Assembly (NCBI RefSeq): GCF_041200025.1
Contig: NZ_CP165628.1
Location: 4,340,001 to 4,404,000, forward strand
From: Rouxiella sp. WC2420
GTDB taxonomy: Bacteria; Pseudomonadota; Gammaproteobacteria; Enterobacterales; Enterobacteriaceae
Length of the DNA stretch: 64,000 bases
Reading direction: 5' to 3'
Shown here: one piece after another, positions 45,997 through 61,038 of the stretch
Position numbering within the stretch: the first letter of the stretch is position 1
Layout of the letters: each line of letters opens with the position of its first letter
Position numbers and translations under genes: made by a program
Notes under the pieces: generated by a model
Database searches by the model: none
Told to the model about the DNA's origin: nothing
Seen by the model: the letters and a program-made list of their open reading frames with translations, nothing else

Positions 45997-46938
45997 ATGG
46001 ATCCTCTCGACGACGTATTTGCCGCCATGCGCCTGCAATCCGCGCTGTATTCTCGCCTGATACCCTGTGCGCCATGGGGCGTTAGCTTTGTTAAAAGCGC
46101 CTCTATTCGTTTCGGTTTTATTGTCTCTGGCCATGGCTGGCTGATAGTTGAAGGTCAGGATCAGCCTATTGAACTGCGCCAGGGTGAAGGTTTTCTGGTC
46201 CAGCCTAATATTTTATTTTCTCTGGCCGATAACCCCGCCAGCCCGACGCGATGGTGTGAAGATATATTTGCCGATTGTCAGGGCAAGAATCTCAGCTTTG
46301 GTGGTGAAGGCGAGGCCGCCGATATTCTCTGCGGCTATTTCACTTTTGACAGTGCAGGAGCAGAACCGCTGCTGTCATTATTGCCCCCTGCAATCGCTAT
46401 TCCGGCTGATGCGACACGCTCACCACTGCTCGAGGCAACGCTGAAACTGCTGGCAATTGAGACGGTTGAGCAAAATCTGGGATCGCGCATTGTCATTAGC
46501 CGACTGGCCGATGTGCTGTTTGTACAAGCTATCAGAGCGCACTGTCTGCGTGAGCAAACACAACGTGGCTGGATTGCGGCACTGGCAGATGCCAGGCTCA
46601 GCAGCGTGGTTAAACGTATGCATCAAGATATTGCTCAACAGTGGAGTCTGCAAACGTTGGCAACTGAGGCAGGAATGTCGCGATCGTCTTTTGCCGTTCA
46701 CTTTAAGGCAGTAACCGGCGAAACACCGGGAGATTACCTGACACAATGGCGAATGTATCGAACGCGCTGTTTCTTGCGCCATCCCCAGTTAACGCTTACT
46801 AACATTGCAGACCGTGTTGGCTATGACTCGGCGATTACTTTAGGTCGGGCGTTTAAACGTTTTTCTGGAATAACACCGGGGGAATATCGCCAACAGCTCG
46901 GCCTGAGATTGTCAGCAAACGCCATAGAACAACAATAG
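45997..46938 (+). CDS. AraC-type regulator with N-terminal cupin
   Basis: A 313-residue regulator. The N-terminal part (about 10-185) is a cupin-6 type sensor (GFIVSGHGWLIVEGQDQPIE); the C-terminal domain (about 205-305) has two helix-turn-helix units, LQTLATEAGMSRSSFAVHFK and LTNIADRVGYDSAITLGRAF, ending RFSGITPGEYRQQL. It is divergent from the MDR gene with a 116-base gap, suggesting direct control. Confidence 0.9.
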   Translation: MDPLDDVFAAMRLQSALYSRLIPCAPWGVSFVKSASIRFGFIVSGHGWLIVEGQDQPIELRQGEGFLVQPNILFSLADNPASPTRWCEDIFADCQGKNLSFGGEGEAADILCGYFTFDSAGAEPLLSLLPPAIAIPADATRSPLLEATLKLLAIETVEQNLGSRIVISRLADVLFVQAIRAHCLREQTQRGWIAALADARLSSVVKRMHQDIAQQWSLQTLATEAGMSRSSFAVHFKAVTGETPGDYLTQWRMYRTRCFLRHPQLTLTNIADRVGYDSAITLGRAFKRFSGITPGEYRQQLGLRLSANAIEQQ

Positions 46939-46960
46939 CTCAGAGGTTTAAAAGCAAAAA

Positions 46961-46979
46961 TGGACGCACCTGGCGTCCA
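46961..46979 (+). terminator. Weak terminator after the AraC-type gene
   Basis: TGGACGC (46961-46967) pairs with GCGTCCA (46973-46979), followed by TTCTATTT. Short T-run. Confidence 0.5.
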
Positions 46980-47037
46980 TTCTATTTACCTCGCCACTAT
47001 CAAACGATGAGAGGTTTTAAGTCAGGCCATTGAAAAA

Positions 47038-48174
47038 TCAGCCCTGATTCTGACGCCACCATTCGGCCAGCAAAATGCCGGTCGCAACCGAAACGTTAAG
47101 GCTTTCGACCTTACCGGTGCCGCCGATAGCGACGTTCAGGTCACCCTGCTGCCATGCGCTATCAGACAAACCGTCGCTCTCTTCACCTAATACCAACACC
47201 ATTTTGGCCGGCAATTCGGCTTTACCGAGTGCAGTCCCTTTGTGGCTGGAAGTGGTTACGATGGTGTAACCGGCTTTACGGAAGCTGTCCAGCACATCAA
47301 TAAAGTTGTCTGCAACAATCGCTTTAACGTGTTCTGCACCACCTTCAGCGGTACGCACTGCTGCACCGGACTCCAGCTGAGCGGGGTCCTGAACCAGCAT
47401 TCCGTTGATACCAAAGTGCGCACAGGTACGCATGATACCGCCGAGGTTATGCGGGTTACCGACGTTTTCCAACGCCAGCACACAGTCTTTGGCCGGTGCG
47501 GTTTGCAGATAAGTCTCTGCATCCAGACCTTGACGCTTTTTGATCAAGAAACATACGCCACCGTGGTGCTCGGTGCCTGATGCTTTTGCCAGCTCATCGT
47601 CTTCAACTACGTGATACGCTTTGCGGTTAGCCGCCATCCAACGCAGGGCTTCACGAAAGCGCGGCGTGACCGATTGCACAAACCAGGCGCGAACGATTGA
47701 GTCCGGACGGCTTGCAAACAGTGCCTGACAGGCGTTTTCGCCATAGACACGGGTTTCTTCCTGACGCTGACGACGCAGCTGCTCAGGGTCTATAAAGCTC
47801 TTACCGCTGATGCCACCGTGATCCGGCACTGACTCATCATCAGGTGCACGAGAAACGGTTTTCCACGGTGAGGAATTTTCCCACGGGGAAGATGAACCTG
47901 AGCCTTCAGTATCACGGCCTGGTCGGCTTGCCGGGCGACTCGGAAGCGAGTCACCGCGACGTGCATCAGGACCGCGCGATTCACCGCGTGAGTCACTGCC
48001 GCGACGTTCATTGTTGCGACCTTCAAAGGGACGGGAACCCGGGCGAGCTTTATCACCTGGACGTCCTTTATTGTTCGAAGGACGTTGATCTTTATTTCGG
48101 TTATCGCCGTCGTCGTCACTGCGGACGTACATCACTTTGACTTTGCCGTTCTTTCCACTGAATGAATCGTTCAT
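47038..48174 (-). CDS. yfiF: SPOUT/TrmH-family RNA 2'-O-methyltransferase YfiF
   Basis: A 378-residue protein. A disordered, Arg/Gly/Ser/Asp-rich N-terminal region (about 1-120) precedes a substrate domain and a SPOUT domain with the three TrmH motifs: [29 protein letters not shown] and [17 protein letters not shown]. Nearly identical to E. coli YfiF apart from a longer N-terminus. RNA target unproven. Start 48174 (MNDSF) has GGAGAG before it. Divergent from trxC, as in E. coli. Confidence 0.93.
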   Translation of the reverse strand: MNDSFSGKNGKVKVMYVRSDDDGDNRNKDQRPSNNKGRPGDKARPGSRPFEGRNNERRGSDSRGESRGPDARRGDSLPSRPASRPGRDTEGSGSSSPWENSSPWKTVSRAPDDESVPDHGGISGKSFIDPEQLRRQRQEETRVYGENACQALFASRPDSIVRAWFVQSVTPRFREALRWMAANRKAYHVVEDDELAKASGTEHHGGVCFLIKKRQGLDAETYLQTAPAKDCVLALENVGNPHNLGGIMRTCAHFGINGMLVQDPAQLESGAAVRTAEGGAEHVKAIVADNFIDVLDSFRKAGYTIVTTSSHKGTALGKAELPAKMVLVLGEESDGLSDSAWQQGDLNVAIGGTGKVESLNVSVATGILLAEWWRQNQG

Positions 48175-48391
48175 TTTTCTCTCCACCTACGCGCTGGGCG
48201 CGAAGATTACCTGATGTCTGAGTGGTAAGCCACCTGCTTTGGACCAAAAGCTTAAAACTATCGTATTCATTGGGTAAATCGCATTGTTCACATTGCAGGC
48301 AAACCGCATAATTATCAGAATATTTTCGTATCTTAGCCATCAATCAAGTTTTTTGGTGACAGGATACGGTCTCAATGACAGAGGCTTAACT

Positions 48392-48817
48392 ATGACTATT
48401 AATACGATTTGCTCATCATGCCAAGCGACTAACCGCTTGTCTGAAGAACGCATTGACGACGGTGCCAAATGTGGCCGTTGTGGTCACCCGCTGTTTGAAG
48501 GTGAAGTGGTCCATGCCACGGCGGCAACTCTGGATAAATACCTGCAAGATGATTTGCCGGTAGTTATTGATTTCTGGGCACCGTGGTGTGGTCCTTGCGT
48601 TAACTTCGCGCCCATCTTTGAAGATGTTGCAGGCGAACGTGCAGGTAAAGTGCGCTTTATCAAAATTAATACTGAAGCCGAACCTGAACTTGGCGCGCGT
48701 TTTCGTATTCGCAGCATTCCGACCATTATGGTGTTCAACCAAGGTAAAATGGTTGATCAGTTAAGCGGTGCAATGCCTAAAGCGCCGTTTAACCAATGGC
48801 TCAATGAATCATTGTAA
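48392..48817 (+). CDS. trxC: Thioredoxin 2 with zinc finger
   Basis: A 141-residue thioredoxin with an N-terminal zinc domain: C7, C10, C27, C30 (CSSC and CGRC), then the thioredoxin fold with active site WCGPC (C66, C69) and cis-proline SIPTIM. Trx2 is induced by OxyR in E. coli and reduces disulfides under oxidative stress. ATG 48392 is preceded by GAGG 7 bases upstream. A terminator follows. Confidence 0.95.
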   Translation: MTINTICSSCQATNRLSEERIDDGAKCGRCGHPLFEGEVVHATAATLDKYLQDDLPVVIDFWAPWCGPCVNFAPIFEDVAGERAGKVRFIKINTEAEPELGARFRIRSIPTIMVFNQGKMVDQLSGAMPKAPFNQWLNESL

Positions 48818-48834
48818 CGCATAACGACCTGCTC

Positions 48835-48867
48835 GGCCCCTGCATTGTCTGCCGGGGCCATTTTTTA
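48835..48867 (+). terminator. Terminator of trxC
   Basis: GGCCCC (48835-48840) pairs with GGGGCC (48854-48859), followed by ATTTTTT. Confidence 0.88.
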
Positions 48868-48975
48868 TCCCCATCCTCCGCGATGCCTCGCATTTTTATC
48901 ATCCAAGTCGCCAGACACTACCGGTCAACACCACATCCGATTACAATAGTCCGATTTACCGCTGCAGGATCTTCA

Positions 48976-49680
48976 ATGCCGGACAATGCCGTACTGCGCT
49001 TGCGCGCCCAGCGCCTCGCAAAATCAACTCGCCCCTATTTGGCACGTGGCTCACGCGTGATCCGCTGTCAATCGTGTTTGCTTCCGATGCGCAACTGCCT
49101 GTGCGGCACAATCGCACCACAGCTGGCGAAAAGCCGCTTTTGTCTGGTGATGTTCGATACCGAGCCGCTTAAACCGAGCAATACCGGGCGCTTGATTGCC
49201 GATATACTGCCGGATACTCAGGCATTTATGTGGTCACGGATGGAAACCGATCCAGCTTTGCTGGCGGCCATTGCCGATCCTGCGCGGCAGCCTTATGTGG
49301 TATTCCCGGCCTCTTTTGTCAAAGCACCACGCCAGGTATTTACCGAACTGCCTCAGAACAGCAAGCCACCGCTATTTATCATGCTTGATGGAACCTGGAA
49401 CGAGGCGAGAAAAATGTTTCGCAAAAGTCCATATTTGGACGGCTTACCGGTGTTTTCACTCGATGTCAGCGCAAAATCTAACTATGTATTGCGCGAATCG
49501 CCGCGCGCAGATCAGCATTGTACGGTAGAGGTCGCAGCAGCTTTACTGGAAAAATCCGGTGATATTCAGGCCTCTGAGAGCATGTCAGCGCTATTCGAAC
49601 TGTTTAGGACTAAATATTTAGCCGGAAAACCTCATCATCCGGTGCATCAACTCACAGCAAATTGCGAAGAAAGCCTCTAG
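48976..49680 (+). CDS. tapT: tRNA-uridine aminocarboxypropyltransferase (DTW domain)
   Basis: A 234-residue DTW-domain enzyme (E. coli YfiP/TapT), which adds the 3-amino-3-carboxypropyl group to U47 of tRNAs from S-adenosylmethionine. Cysteine cluster RCQSCLLPMRNCLCGT (zinc), FDTEPLKPSNTGRLIADI, and the DGTW signature in IMLDGTWNEARKMFRKSPYL. Start 48976 (MPDNAVLRLR) matches E. coli; AGGA stands 7 bases upstream. It precedes patZ by 30 bases and may be cotranscribed. Confidence 0.93.
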   Translation: MPDNAVLRLRAQRLAKSTRPYLARGSRVIRCQSCLLPMRNCLCGTIAPQLAKSRFCLVMFDTEPLKPSNTGRLIADILPDTQAFMWSRMETDPALLAAIADPARQPYVVFPASFVKAPRQVFTELPQNSKPPLFIMLDGTWNEARKMFRKSPYLDGLPVFSLDVSAKSNYVLRESPRADQHCTVEVAAALLEKSGDIQASESMSALFELFRTKYLAGKPHHPVHQLTANCEESL

Positions 49681-49710
49681 AATCCCATTATATCTTTAAC
49701 AGGAGGTAGG

Positions 49711-52359
49711 ATGAGCCAGCGCGGGTTAGAAGCTTTATTACGACCAAAATCGATTGCAGTACTGGGGGCATCGGATAAACCCGGGCGCGCCGGTTATCTG
49801 ATGATGCGAAACCTGCTGGCGGGAGGATTCAAAGGACCGGTGTTGCCAGTCACTCCCTCATGGCAGGCGGTTTGCGGCGTGCTGGCCTATCCCGATGTCG
49901 CCAGTTTGCCGATGACTCCCGATTTGGCAGTGATTTGTACCCGCGCTGATAGAAACTTGCCATTGCTCGAACAACTCGGCGAACGCGGTTGCAAGACAGT
50001 CATCGTCCTTTCCTCCCATCAACAGCAGTTTGCCGAGCTGAAAAGCACCGCTCAGCGTTATTCAATGCGCCTGCTGGGGCCTAACAGTCTGGGCATTTTA
50101 GCACCGTGGCTGGGGCTTAATGCCAGCTTCTCACCGGTGCCGATTTTACCCGGCAAACTGGCGTTTATTTCCCAGTCAGCCGCGGTGGCGAATACTATTC
50201 TGGACTGGGCACAGCAGCGTTCAGTCGGCTTCTCCTACTTTATTTCTCTCGGCGATAGTCTGGATATCGACGTCGACGATCTGCTGGATTTTCTCGCCCG
50301 CGACAGCAAAACCAGCGCTATCCTGCTTTATGTCGAACATGTCAGCGATGCGCGGCGATTCCTTTCGGCTTCCCGCAGCGCATCTCGTAATAAACCGATT
50401 CTGGTGATCAAAAGCGGGCGCAGCGCCCAGGCGCAACAACTATTGAACAGCCCGTTAAGCCTTGATGCCGCCTACGACGCGGCCATCCAACGTGCGGGCC
50501 TGCTGCGCGTGCAAGACACACATGAGCTGTTCTCCGCAGTAGAGACGCTGAGTCACATGCGCCCGCTGCGAGGTGAGCGCTTGCTTATCCTTAGTAACGG
50601 AGCTGCTCCGGCTGCAATGGCGTTAGACCAGCTGTTAAGCAATCACGGTAAGCTGGCGACTCTTGACGATGAAACCGTGCAACGGCTGCACAGTCTGTTA
50701 CCCGATAATATTGTGGTTGGGAATCCCCTGGACCTGCGCGATGACGCCAGCCCTGCGCTTTATCAGTTAGTGCTTACTACACTTCTAGATTCCCAGGATT
50801 ATGACGCACTGCTGGTAATTCATGCCCCAAGTGCGGCATCTCCCGGCACTATCACTGCCGAAAAAGCTATCGAGACGATTAATCAGCATCCTCGCGGTAA
50901 ACGGGTCACTCTGTTGACCAACTGGTGTGGCGAGTTTTCTTCCATCGAAGCCCGTAAGCTTTTTACCGAGGCAGGTCTGCCAACTTATCGCACCCCCGAG
51001 GGCGCGGTGACGGCGTTTATGCACATGGTTGAATATCGCCGCAACCAGAAACAGTTAAAAGAGACCCCTTCTCTGCCACTGGACCTTAATAAGAACACCG
51101 ATGGCGCGCATAGGCTGATTGATCAGGCATTGCGAGACGGCGCTAACAGACTTGATACCCACGAAGTACGGGCAATATTCAAAGATTATGGCATGTCGGT
51201 ATTGCCGACCTGGATTGCCAGCGACAGCAGCGAAGCGGTAGAAATTGCCGGCCGCGTGGGCTATCCGGTAGCGCTGAAGCTGCGATCGCCGGATATTGAC
51301 CACAATTCCGAGGTGCAGGGCGTCATGCTTTATCTGCGTACGCCTGAAGAGGTTAGCCAGGCTGCAGACGCCATATTTGACCGTGCCAAGCGGGCTTTTC
51401 CGCAGGCACGTATCAATGGTTTGTTAGTACAAACTATGGCTAACAGGCCCGGTGCTCAAGAGCTGAGAATTGTTGTGCAGTATGATGCCGTGTTCGGCCC
51501 GCTAATTATGCTGGGTGAAGGCGGCATCGAATGGCTTCCTGAACAGCACGCAGTTGTTGCGCTGCCGCCGCTCAATATGGCGTTAGCAAGTTATCTTGTC
51601 CTTCAAGGGCTAAAAAGCGGCAAGATCCGCGAACGTAACGCCCTGCGCCCCTTGGATATTCCTGCACTTAGCCGTTTATTGGTGCAGGTTTCCAATCTGA
51701 TTATCGACTGCCCGCAAATCACCGAATTGACTATTCATCCTCTGTTGGCCTCGGGTAATGAACTGACTCTTCTTGATGTGGCTCTGCAACTCAGTCCGGA
51801 CACCGACCGCCAGCAGTCGCGGCTGGCAATTCGACCTTATCCACAGCGTCTTGAGGAAAGAGTCGAGCTGAAAGACGGTTCGACCTGTCTGTTCCGCCCG
51901 ATTCTGCCGGAAGATGAGCCGCTGCTGAAAGCGTTTATCCAGAAGGTTACCAAAGAGGATCTTTATTATCGCTACTTTAGCGAAATCAATGAGTTTACCC
52001 ACGAAGATTTAGCGAATATGACGCAAATCGACTACGATCGTGAAATGGCGTTTGTTGCGGTTCGCGGACAGACTCACGAAATCGAGATTATTGGCGTCAC
52101 GCGCGCCATCTCTGATCCCGACAATATTGATGCCGAGTTTTCTGTACTGGTCCGTTCCGACTTAAAAGGTCTGGGTCTTGGCGGTCGACTGCTGTCGAAA
52201 ATGATTGCCTATACCACCGAGCACGGAATCCAACGTTTAGCTGGAATCACTATGCCAAACAACCGCGGCATGCTGGCGCTGGCCCGAAAATTAGGCTTTG
52301 AAGTGGACGTCCAGTTATCTGAGGGGATCGTGAGTCTTTCCCTTCCGTTACAGATTTAA
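49711..52359 (+). CDS. patZ: Protein lysine acetyltransferase (Pat/YfiQ)
   Basis: An 882-residue protein: an N-terminal NDP-forming acyl-CoA-synthetase-like region (about 1-690, PKSIAVLGASDKPGRAGY onward) that lacks clear catalytic role, and a C-terminal GNAT domain (about 720-880) with the CoA loop VRSDLKGLGLGGRLLSKMIA. In E. coli and Salmonella this enzyme acetylates lysines of acetyl-CoA synthetase and other central enzymes. SD AGGAGG at 49700-49705. Confidence 0.94.
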   Translation: MSQRGLEALLRPKSIAVLGASDKPGRAGYLMMRNLLAGGFKGPVLPVTPSWQAVCGVLAYPDVASLPMTPDLAVICTRADRNLPLLEQLGERGCKTVIVLSSHQQQFAELKSTAQRYSMRLLGPNSLGILAPWLGLNASFSPVPILPGKLAFISQSAAVANTILDWAQQRSVGFSYFISLGDSLDIDVDDLLDFLARDSKTSAILLYVEHVSDARRFLSASRSASRNKPILVIKSGRSAQAQQLLNSPLSLDAAYDAAIQRAGLLRVQDTHELFSAVETLSHMRPLRGERLLILSNGAAPAAMALDQLLSNHGKLATLDDETVQRLHSLLPDNIVVGNPLDLRDDASPALYQLVLTTLLDSQDYDALLVIHAPSAASPGTITAEKAIETINQHPRGKRVTLLTNWCGEFSSIEARKLFTEAGLPTYRTPEGAVTAFMHMVEYRRNQKQLKETPSLPLDLNKNTDGAHRLIDQALRDGANRLDTHEVRAIFKDYGMSVLPTWIASDSSEAVEIAGRVGYPVALKLRSPDIDHNSEVQGVMLYLRTPEEVSQAADAIFDRAKRAFPQARINGLLVQTMANRPGAQELRIVVQYDAVFGPLIMLGEGGIEWLPEQHAVVALPPLNMALASYLVLQGLKSGKIRERNALRPLDIPALSRLLVQVSNLIIDCPQITELTIHPLLASGNELTLLDVALQLSPDTDRQQSRLAIRPYPQRLEERVELKDGSTCLFRPILPEDEPLLKAFIQKVTKEDLYYRYFSEINEFTHEDLANMTQIDYDREMAFVAVRGQTHEIEIIGVTRAISDPDNIDAEFSVLVRSDLKGLGLGGRLLSKMIAYTTEHGIQRLAGITMPNNRGMLALARKLGFEVDVQLSEGIVSLSLPLQI

Positions 52360-52486
52360 GACGGCGTTGCAGGCAAAACTTGCGCACATCGGTGGAGACT
52401 AATGGTATTATCGACCGATTGTGCGGTCAGTTTTATCAATTTTGCACCGCAATTGCCATTCATTAAGAGAGAAGAAGCGCACTGTG

Positions 52487-53842
52487 ATGTTGTCTAAATT
52501 TAAACGAAACAAACATCAACAACATCTTGCTCAATTACCCAAACTCCCCCAATCGATTGATGCTGTAAAAACACTGTACAGTGCCACAGATTTCCGTACG
52601 ACGCTGCTTGAGGTCATCGCCAACGCTACCCAACGGATTTATCTGGTTGCTCTGTATCTGGAGAACGATGACGGCGGGCGAGATGTGTTATCAGCAGTTT
52701 ATGAAGCAAAACGTCAGCGTCCCGAGCTGGAGGTCTGCATTCTGGTTGACTGGCATCGCGCTCAGCGTGGCCGTATCGGCGCGGCCGCAACCAACACCAA
52801 TGCTGACTGGTATTGCCGTATGGCGCAGGAAAATCCTGACGTATCTGTTCCGGTTTATGGTGTACCGGTCAATACTCGTGAAGCGCTGGGCGTACTGCAT
52901 TTAAAAGGCAATATCGTTGATGATTGCGTGGTTTACAGCGGTGCGAGCATGAATGACGTTTATCTTCATCGGCATGATAAATACCGTTTTGACCGCTATC
53001 ACCTGCTGACCAATCCGCAGCTGGCAAACAGCATGGTCGACTATATCAAGAAGTCATTGCTTAGCGACAATGCTGTGCAGCGATTGGATCGTGAAGATCG
53101 TCCGAAAAGTCCGGAGATCAAAAATGAGACTCGCCAGTTCCGTCAAAATCTGCGCGATTGCAGCTATCATTTCAAAGATGCTGCCTCAGAGAATGAATTG
53201 GCAGTCACGCCGATGGTAGGTTTAGGCAAACAAAATAATCTTAACCAGACTATTTTTCATCTGATGGCCAGTACTGACGAGAAACTGACGCTCTGTACGC
53301 CTTACTTCAATATGCCCGCCTTGCTGGCTCGCAATATTATGGGTCTGCTGCGTCGCGGTAAACAGGTGGAAATTATCGTCGGCGATAAAACCGCTAATGA
53401 TTTTTATATACCTCAGGATCAGCCGTTCAAGATTATTGGTGCCCTGCCTTATCTTTATGAAATAAACCTTCGCCGCTTCTTGAGTCGACTGCAACGCTTT
53501 ATCGACAGCGGCCAATTAATTGTCAGACTGTGGAAAGATGGCGACAATAGTTATCATCTTAAAGGTCTATGGGTGGACGACCGCTGGCAGCTTATTACAG
53601 GTAATAACCTTAATCCGCGCGCCTGGCGTCTCGATCTGGAAAATGCGATTTTAATCCACGATCCTAATAAAGAGATGCGAGTCCAACGCCAGAAAGAACT
53701 AGATAATATCCGTGAACATACTGAGATTGTTTCACATTATATGGAGCTTGAGAGTATTCCAAATTATCCGGTTAAGGTGCGTAAGTTGATTCGTCGACTG
53801 CGTCGTATTCGTATTGACCGCTTAATCAGCCGTATTTTGTAA
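52487..53842 (+). CDS. pssA: CDP-diacylglycerol--serine O-phosphatidyltransferase (PssA)
   Basis: A 451-residue phospholipase-D-superfamily enzyme with two HKD motifs: HLKGNIVDD and HLKGLWVDD. It joins serine to CDP-diacylglycerol, the first step to phosphatidylethanolamine. The start at 52487 (MLSKFKRNKHQQHL) matches the E. coli enzyme; a GTG sits just before. The 61-base-plus gap from patZ holds the promoter. Confidence 0.96.
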   Translation: MLSKFKRNKHQQHLAQLPKLPQSIDAVKTLYSATDFRTTLLEVIANATQRIYLVALYLENDDGGRDVLSAVYEAKRQRPELEVCILVDWHRAQRGRIGAAATNTNADWYCRMAQENPDVSVPVYGVPVNTREALGVLHLKGNIVDDCVVYSGASMNDVYLHRHDKYRFDRYHLLTNPQLANSMVDYIKKSLLSDNAVQRLDREDRPKSPEIKNETRQFRQNLRDCSYHFKDAASENELAVTPMVGLGKQNNLNQTIFHLMASTDEKLTLCTPYFNMPALLARNIMGLLRRGKQVEIIVGDKTANDFYIPQDQPFKIIGALPYLYEINLRRFLSRLQRFIDSGQLIVRLWKDGDNSYHLKGLWVDDRWQLITGNNLNPRAWRLDLENAILIHDPNKEMRVQRQKELDNIREHTEIVSHYMELESIPNYPVKVRKLIRRLRRIRIDRLISRIL

Positions 53843-53860
53843 TAAAACCGTCTCCAATTT

Positions 53861-53888
53861 AAAAAGGGCCTGCAAAGAGGCCCTTTTT
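53861..53888. terminator. Bidirectional terminator between pssA and kgtP
   Basis: AAAAAGGGCC (53861-53870) pairs with GGCCCTTTTT (53879-53888), symmetric with runs on both sides. It serves pssA and the convergent kgtP. Confidence 0.93.
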
Positions 53889-53919
53889 ATAAATACTTTT
53901 ATATCAGATAGTTAACCCA

Positions 53920-55218
53920 CTATAACTGAATCTCTTTACCTTTGGCATTCAGGCGCATCGATACGATAAACGCAATCAGGCTCATGCCAGAAACATACCA
54001 GAAAAAGACTTCTTCGATATTCCATGACTTTAGGCTTAGTGCAACAAACTCGGCCGATCCTCCAAATACAGCATTCGCAACCGCGTAAGATAATCCGACT
54101 CCCAATGCTCGTACTTCTGCAGGAAACATCTCAGCCTTTAATAAGCCACTAATAGAGGTATAGAAGGTCACAATTGCCAGCGCAATAACAATGAGTGTAA
54201 ACGCTAAATAAGGGTTAGTGACACTTTGCAGAGTATATAGAATAGGAATTGTCAGCAACGTTGCAAAGCCAGAAAATATTAACATTGAGTTCTTCCGACC
54301 TATTTTATCGGATAATCCCCCGACAATCGGCTGCGATAACATAAAGACGAACAGTGCCAAAGTCATTAATCCACTGGCAGTCTTTGCATTCATTCCTGCA
54401 GTATTCACCAGATATTTCTGCATATATGTGGTGAAAGTATAGAAGCTCAGCGATCCGCCAGCGGTGAAACCCAACACCATCAGGAAGGCTTTCTTGTGTT
54501 TCCATAGGCCCTTTAAACTGCCTGCGTCTTTGTGGGCACGGGTTTTCTCATCAGACGTTTCATTCAGTGAACGGCGTAAAAATAGTGCAACGACGGCCAG
54601 TAGCGCGCCAAGAGCAAAAGGTATACGCCATCCCCAGGCTCTCAGCTCGTCTCCTGAGAGTAACTGTTGCAGGCCGAGCAGTACCACTAACGCCAGTAAT
54701 TGACCGCCTATTAGTGTGACGTACTGGAATGAGGCATAAAAACCGCGGCGTCCTTTGATGGCAACTTCACTCATATAGGTTGCACTGGTGCCGTACTCGC
54801 CACCAACCGACAGCCCCTGGAACAGTCGAGCAAACAGCAACAAGGCCGGAGCCCAGGCACCAATCGCCTCGTAGGTTGGCAGGCAAGCGATCACCAGCGA
54901 TCCAGCACACATCATGCATACGGAGATCAGCATAGAGCTTTTACGGCCGTGTTTATCGGCAATATAACCAAATAACCAGCCGCCTATTGGGCGCATAAAA
55001 AAACCAGCGGCAAATACGCCTGCCGTTTGTAGCAACTGTGTAGTGCTATTTCCGCTTGGGAAGAATGATGCGGCAAAGTAAATTGAACAAAATGAATAAA
55101 CATAAAAGTCGAACCATTCTACCAGGTTGCCGGATGAGGCTCCGACAATGGCAAATATTCGGCTTTTCTTATCCTTATCTGCCAACTCCTGCGATGTTGA
55201 ACGTGTAATTTCGGTCAT
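53920..55218 (-). CDS. kgtP: 2-oxoglutarate:H+ symporter KgtP
   Basis: A 432-residue, 12-segment MFS protein of the metabolite:H+ symporter type. Motifs: [46 protein letters not shown] and [15 protein letters not shown]. Closely matches E. coli KgtP (432 residues), and the pssA-kgtP-rrn order is conserved. Imports 2-oxoglutarate. Upstream 55219-55390 shows no further gene. Confidence 0.93.
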   Translation of the reverse strand: MTEITRSTSQELADKDKKSRIFAIVGASSGNLVEWFDFYVYSFCSIYFAASFFPSGNSTTQLLQTAGVFAAGFFMRPIGGWLFGYIADKHGRKSSMLISVCMMCAGSLVIACLPTYEAIGAWAPALLLFARLFQGLSVGGEYGTSATYMSEVAIKGRRGFYASFQYVTLIGGQLLALVVLLGLQQLLSGDELRAWGWRIPFALGALLAVVALFLRRSLNETSDEKTRAHKDAGSLKGLWKHKKAFLMVLGFTAGGSLSFYTFTTYMQKYLVNTAGMNAKTASGLMTLALFVFMLSQPIVGGLSDKIGRKNSMLIFSGFATLLTIPILYTLQSVTNPYLAFTLIVIALAIVTFYTSISGLLKAEMFPAEVRALGVGLSYAVANAVFGGSAEFVALSLKSWNIEEVFFWYVSGMSLIAFIVSMRLNAKGKEIQL

Positions 55219-55397
55219 TATTATTATCTCCTGCTTTTCTCAGTCCAAAGGATAAAAGGACTTCTTTATATGATTTTTTATGCAATATGAGTATCTAGTT
55301 AAGCAGGAAACAGGGGGTAAAGGCGAGAATTATTGCCTATTTATTAGATTAAATAACTGTTTTGTGAGCAATCTCGGCGTAAATTGCAACAGCAAAA

Positions 55398-55423
55398 GGG
55401 CCCCTGTCGTCAGACAGGGGCCC
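55398..55423. terminator. Distal terminator of the rRNA operon (bidirectional)
   Basis: GGGCCCCTGTC (55398-55408) pairs with GACAGGGGCCC (55413-55423) over a 4-base loop, with T-runs on both strands (TTTTGC on minus, TCTTTTTTT on plus). It stands about 110 bases past the 5S gene. Confidence 0.88.
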
Positions 55424-55490
55424 TCTTTTTTTGCGTTCCTGACCGGCTCTTGACCCGCCCTCGCGCTTTTTTTCTTAAATCATCGACAGC

Positions 55491-55517
55491 AAAAAACCCC
55501 AGCTTGCGCTGAGGTTT
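55491..55517 (-). terminator. First terminator of the rRNA operon
   Basis: On the minus strand AAACCTCAGC pairs with GCTGGGGTTT (one G-U) over GCAA, followed by TTTTTT. It begins 14 bases after the 5S gene. Confidence 0.88.
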
Positions 55518-55530
55518 CGTACTTAATTTG

Positions 55531-55650
55531 ATGCCTGGCAGTTCCCTACTCTCGCATGGGGAGACCCCACACTACCATCGGCGCTACGGCGTTTCACTTC
55601 TGAGTTCGGCATGGGGTCAGGTGGGACCACCGCGCTACTGCCGCCAGGCA
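55531..55650 (-). rRNA. rrf: 5S ribosomal RNA
   Basis: 120 bases; on the minus strand begins TGCCTGGCGGCAGTAGCGCG and ends with the complementary TGCCAGGCAT. Ends are set by the paired termini, as in E. coli. Confidence 0.97.
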
Positions 55651-55771
55651 AATTCTGTTTCATTCCAACCGCTCTCCCCATTATTCAGGGCAGCCATCAG
55701 AATCAATCTTTGAACAAGCTGATTTTCATTGAAACTTTCGTCTCGTCTCTCTAAAACACCTTCGGTGTTGT

Positions 55772-58678
<2,907 letters not shown>

Positions 58679-58831
58679 TCACAACCCGAAGGTGTCTTTT
58701 AAACTCATAAAGAGTGACGCCGTTCGTAGCCGTGATTATTTGAGAGACTCTAATACAGGTGCGCATAACTCAAAACTTCTACGGAGAGTTATGTTCAGCT
58801 GTATCATTTCAATTTTTCAGCTTGTTCCAGA

Positions 58832-58844
58832 TTGTTAAAGAGCA
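58832..58844 (-). promoter_or_regulatory. Spacer boxA antitermination element
   Basis: TGCTCTTTAACAA on the minus strand, the rRNA boxA bound by NusB/NusE, in the 16S-23S spacer between tRNA-Glu and 23S. Confidence 0.85.
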
Positions 58845-58935
58845 ATATCGTAAACACGACTCAATAAAGTCATCTTTACGATAGTTTCTGACCCGTGAAG
58901 GTGCAGAGTGATAATGTCTTTCACACATTATCGGA

Positions 58936-59011
58936 TGGCGTCCCCAAGGGGATTCGAACCCCTGTTACAGCCGTGAAAGGGCAGTGTCCTAGGCCTCTAG
59001 ACGATGGGGAC
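58936..59011 (-). tRNA. gltT: tRNA-Glu (TTC anticodon) in the 16S-23S spacer
   Basis: 76 bases on the minus strand: GTCCCCATCGTCTAGAGG at the 5' end, anticodon loop CCCTTTCACGG with TTC, T-arm CAGGGGTTCGAATCCCCTT, 3' GGGGACGCCA with encoded CCA. E. coli rrnB, C, E and G have the same tRNA in this spacer. The copy letter of the symbol is arbitrary. Confidence 0.96.
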
Positions 59012-59150
59012 ACGAAAATGCCGTCTCGAATCACTGACTCGACACGTTTTCGTATCAGCGCAGGGTTTCCCCCACTGCATCAACAGGTGCTCTTGCTCGT
59101 TAATTTCATCAGACAATCTGTGTGGACACTGCACAATGCGTATCTTTAGG

Positions 59151-60693
<1,543 letters not shown>

Positions 60694-60867
60694 AAAGTTC
60701 GATTTGCTTAAACAAGTTAAGCGGTGCTCAAAGTTTACTTTCGTAATAATTCAAAAATGAATTACTGCTTGGTCACTCTAAGACTTGGCATTGCTGCCTT
60801 TGATATTCTGTTGCCACCGAAGTGGCTGATATCGTCTTGTGAGTGCCCACACAGATTGTCTGATAAA

Positions 60868-60880
60868 TTGTTAAAGAGCA
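60868..60880 (-). promoter_or_regulatory. Leader boxA antitermination element
   Basis: TGCTCTTTAACAA on the minus strand in the rrn leader, between P2 and 16S. Confidence 0.87.
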
Positions 60881-60919
60881 GTGAGTTACGCGCTTTCGCT
60901 TGCTAACTCGAGGTGGCGT

Positions 60920-60947
60920 ATTCTACGCTTTCCTCTTTTGATGTCAA
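60920..60947 (-). promoter_or_regulatory. rrn P2 promoter
   Basis: On the minus strand, -35 TTGACA (60947-60942), 16-base spacer, -10 TAGAAT (60925-60920). It lies about 230 bases before the 16S gene. Confidence 0.85.
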
Positions 60948-61038
60948 CCGTTTATTTTCGCGGTCATCATCATTTTTAATGCTTTCCGACTTGTTCACAC
61001 CGCGTTGCTGCTGCGTTGTTCCCTGTCGATGGAGCGGC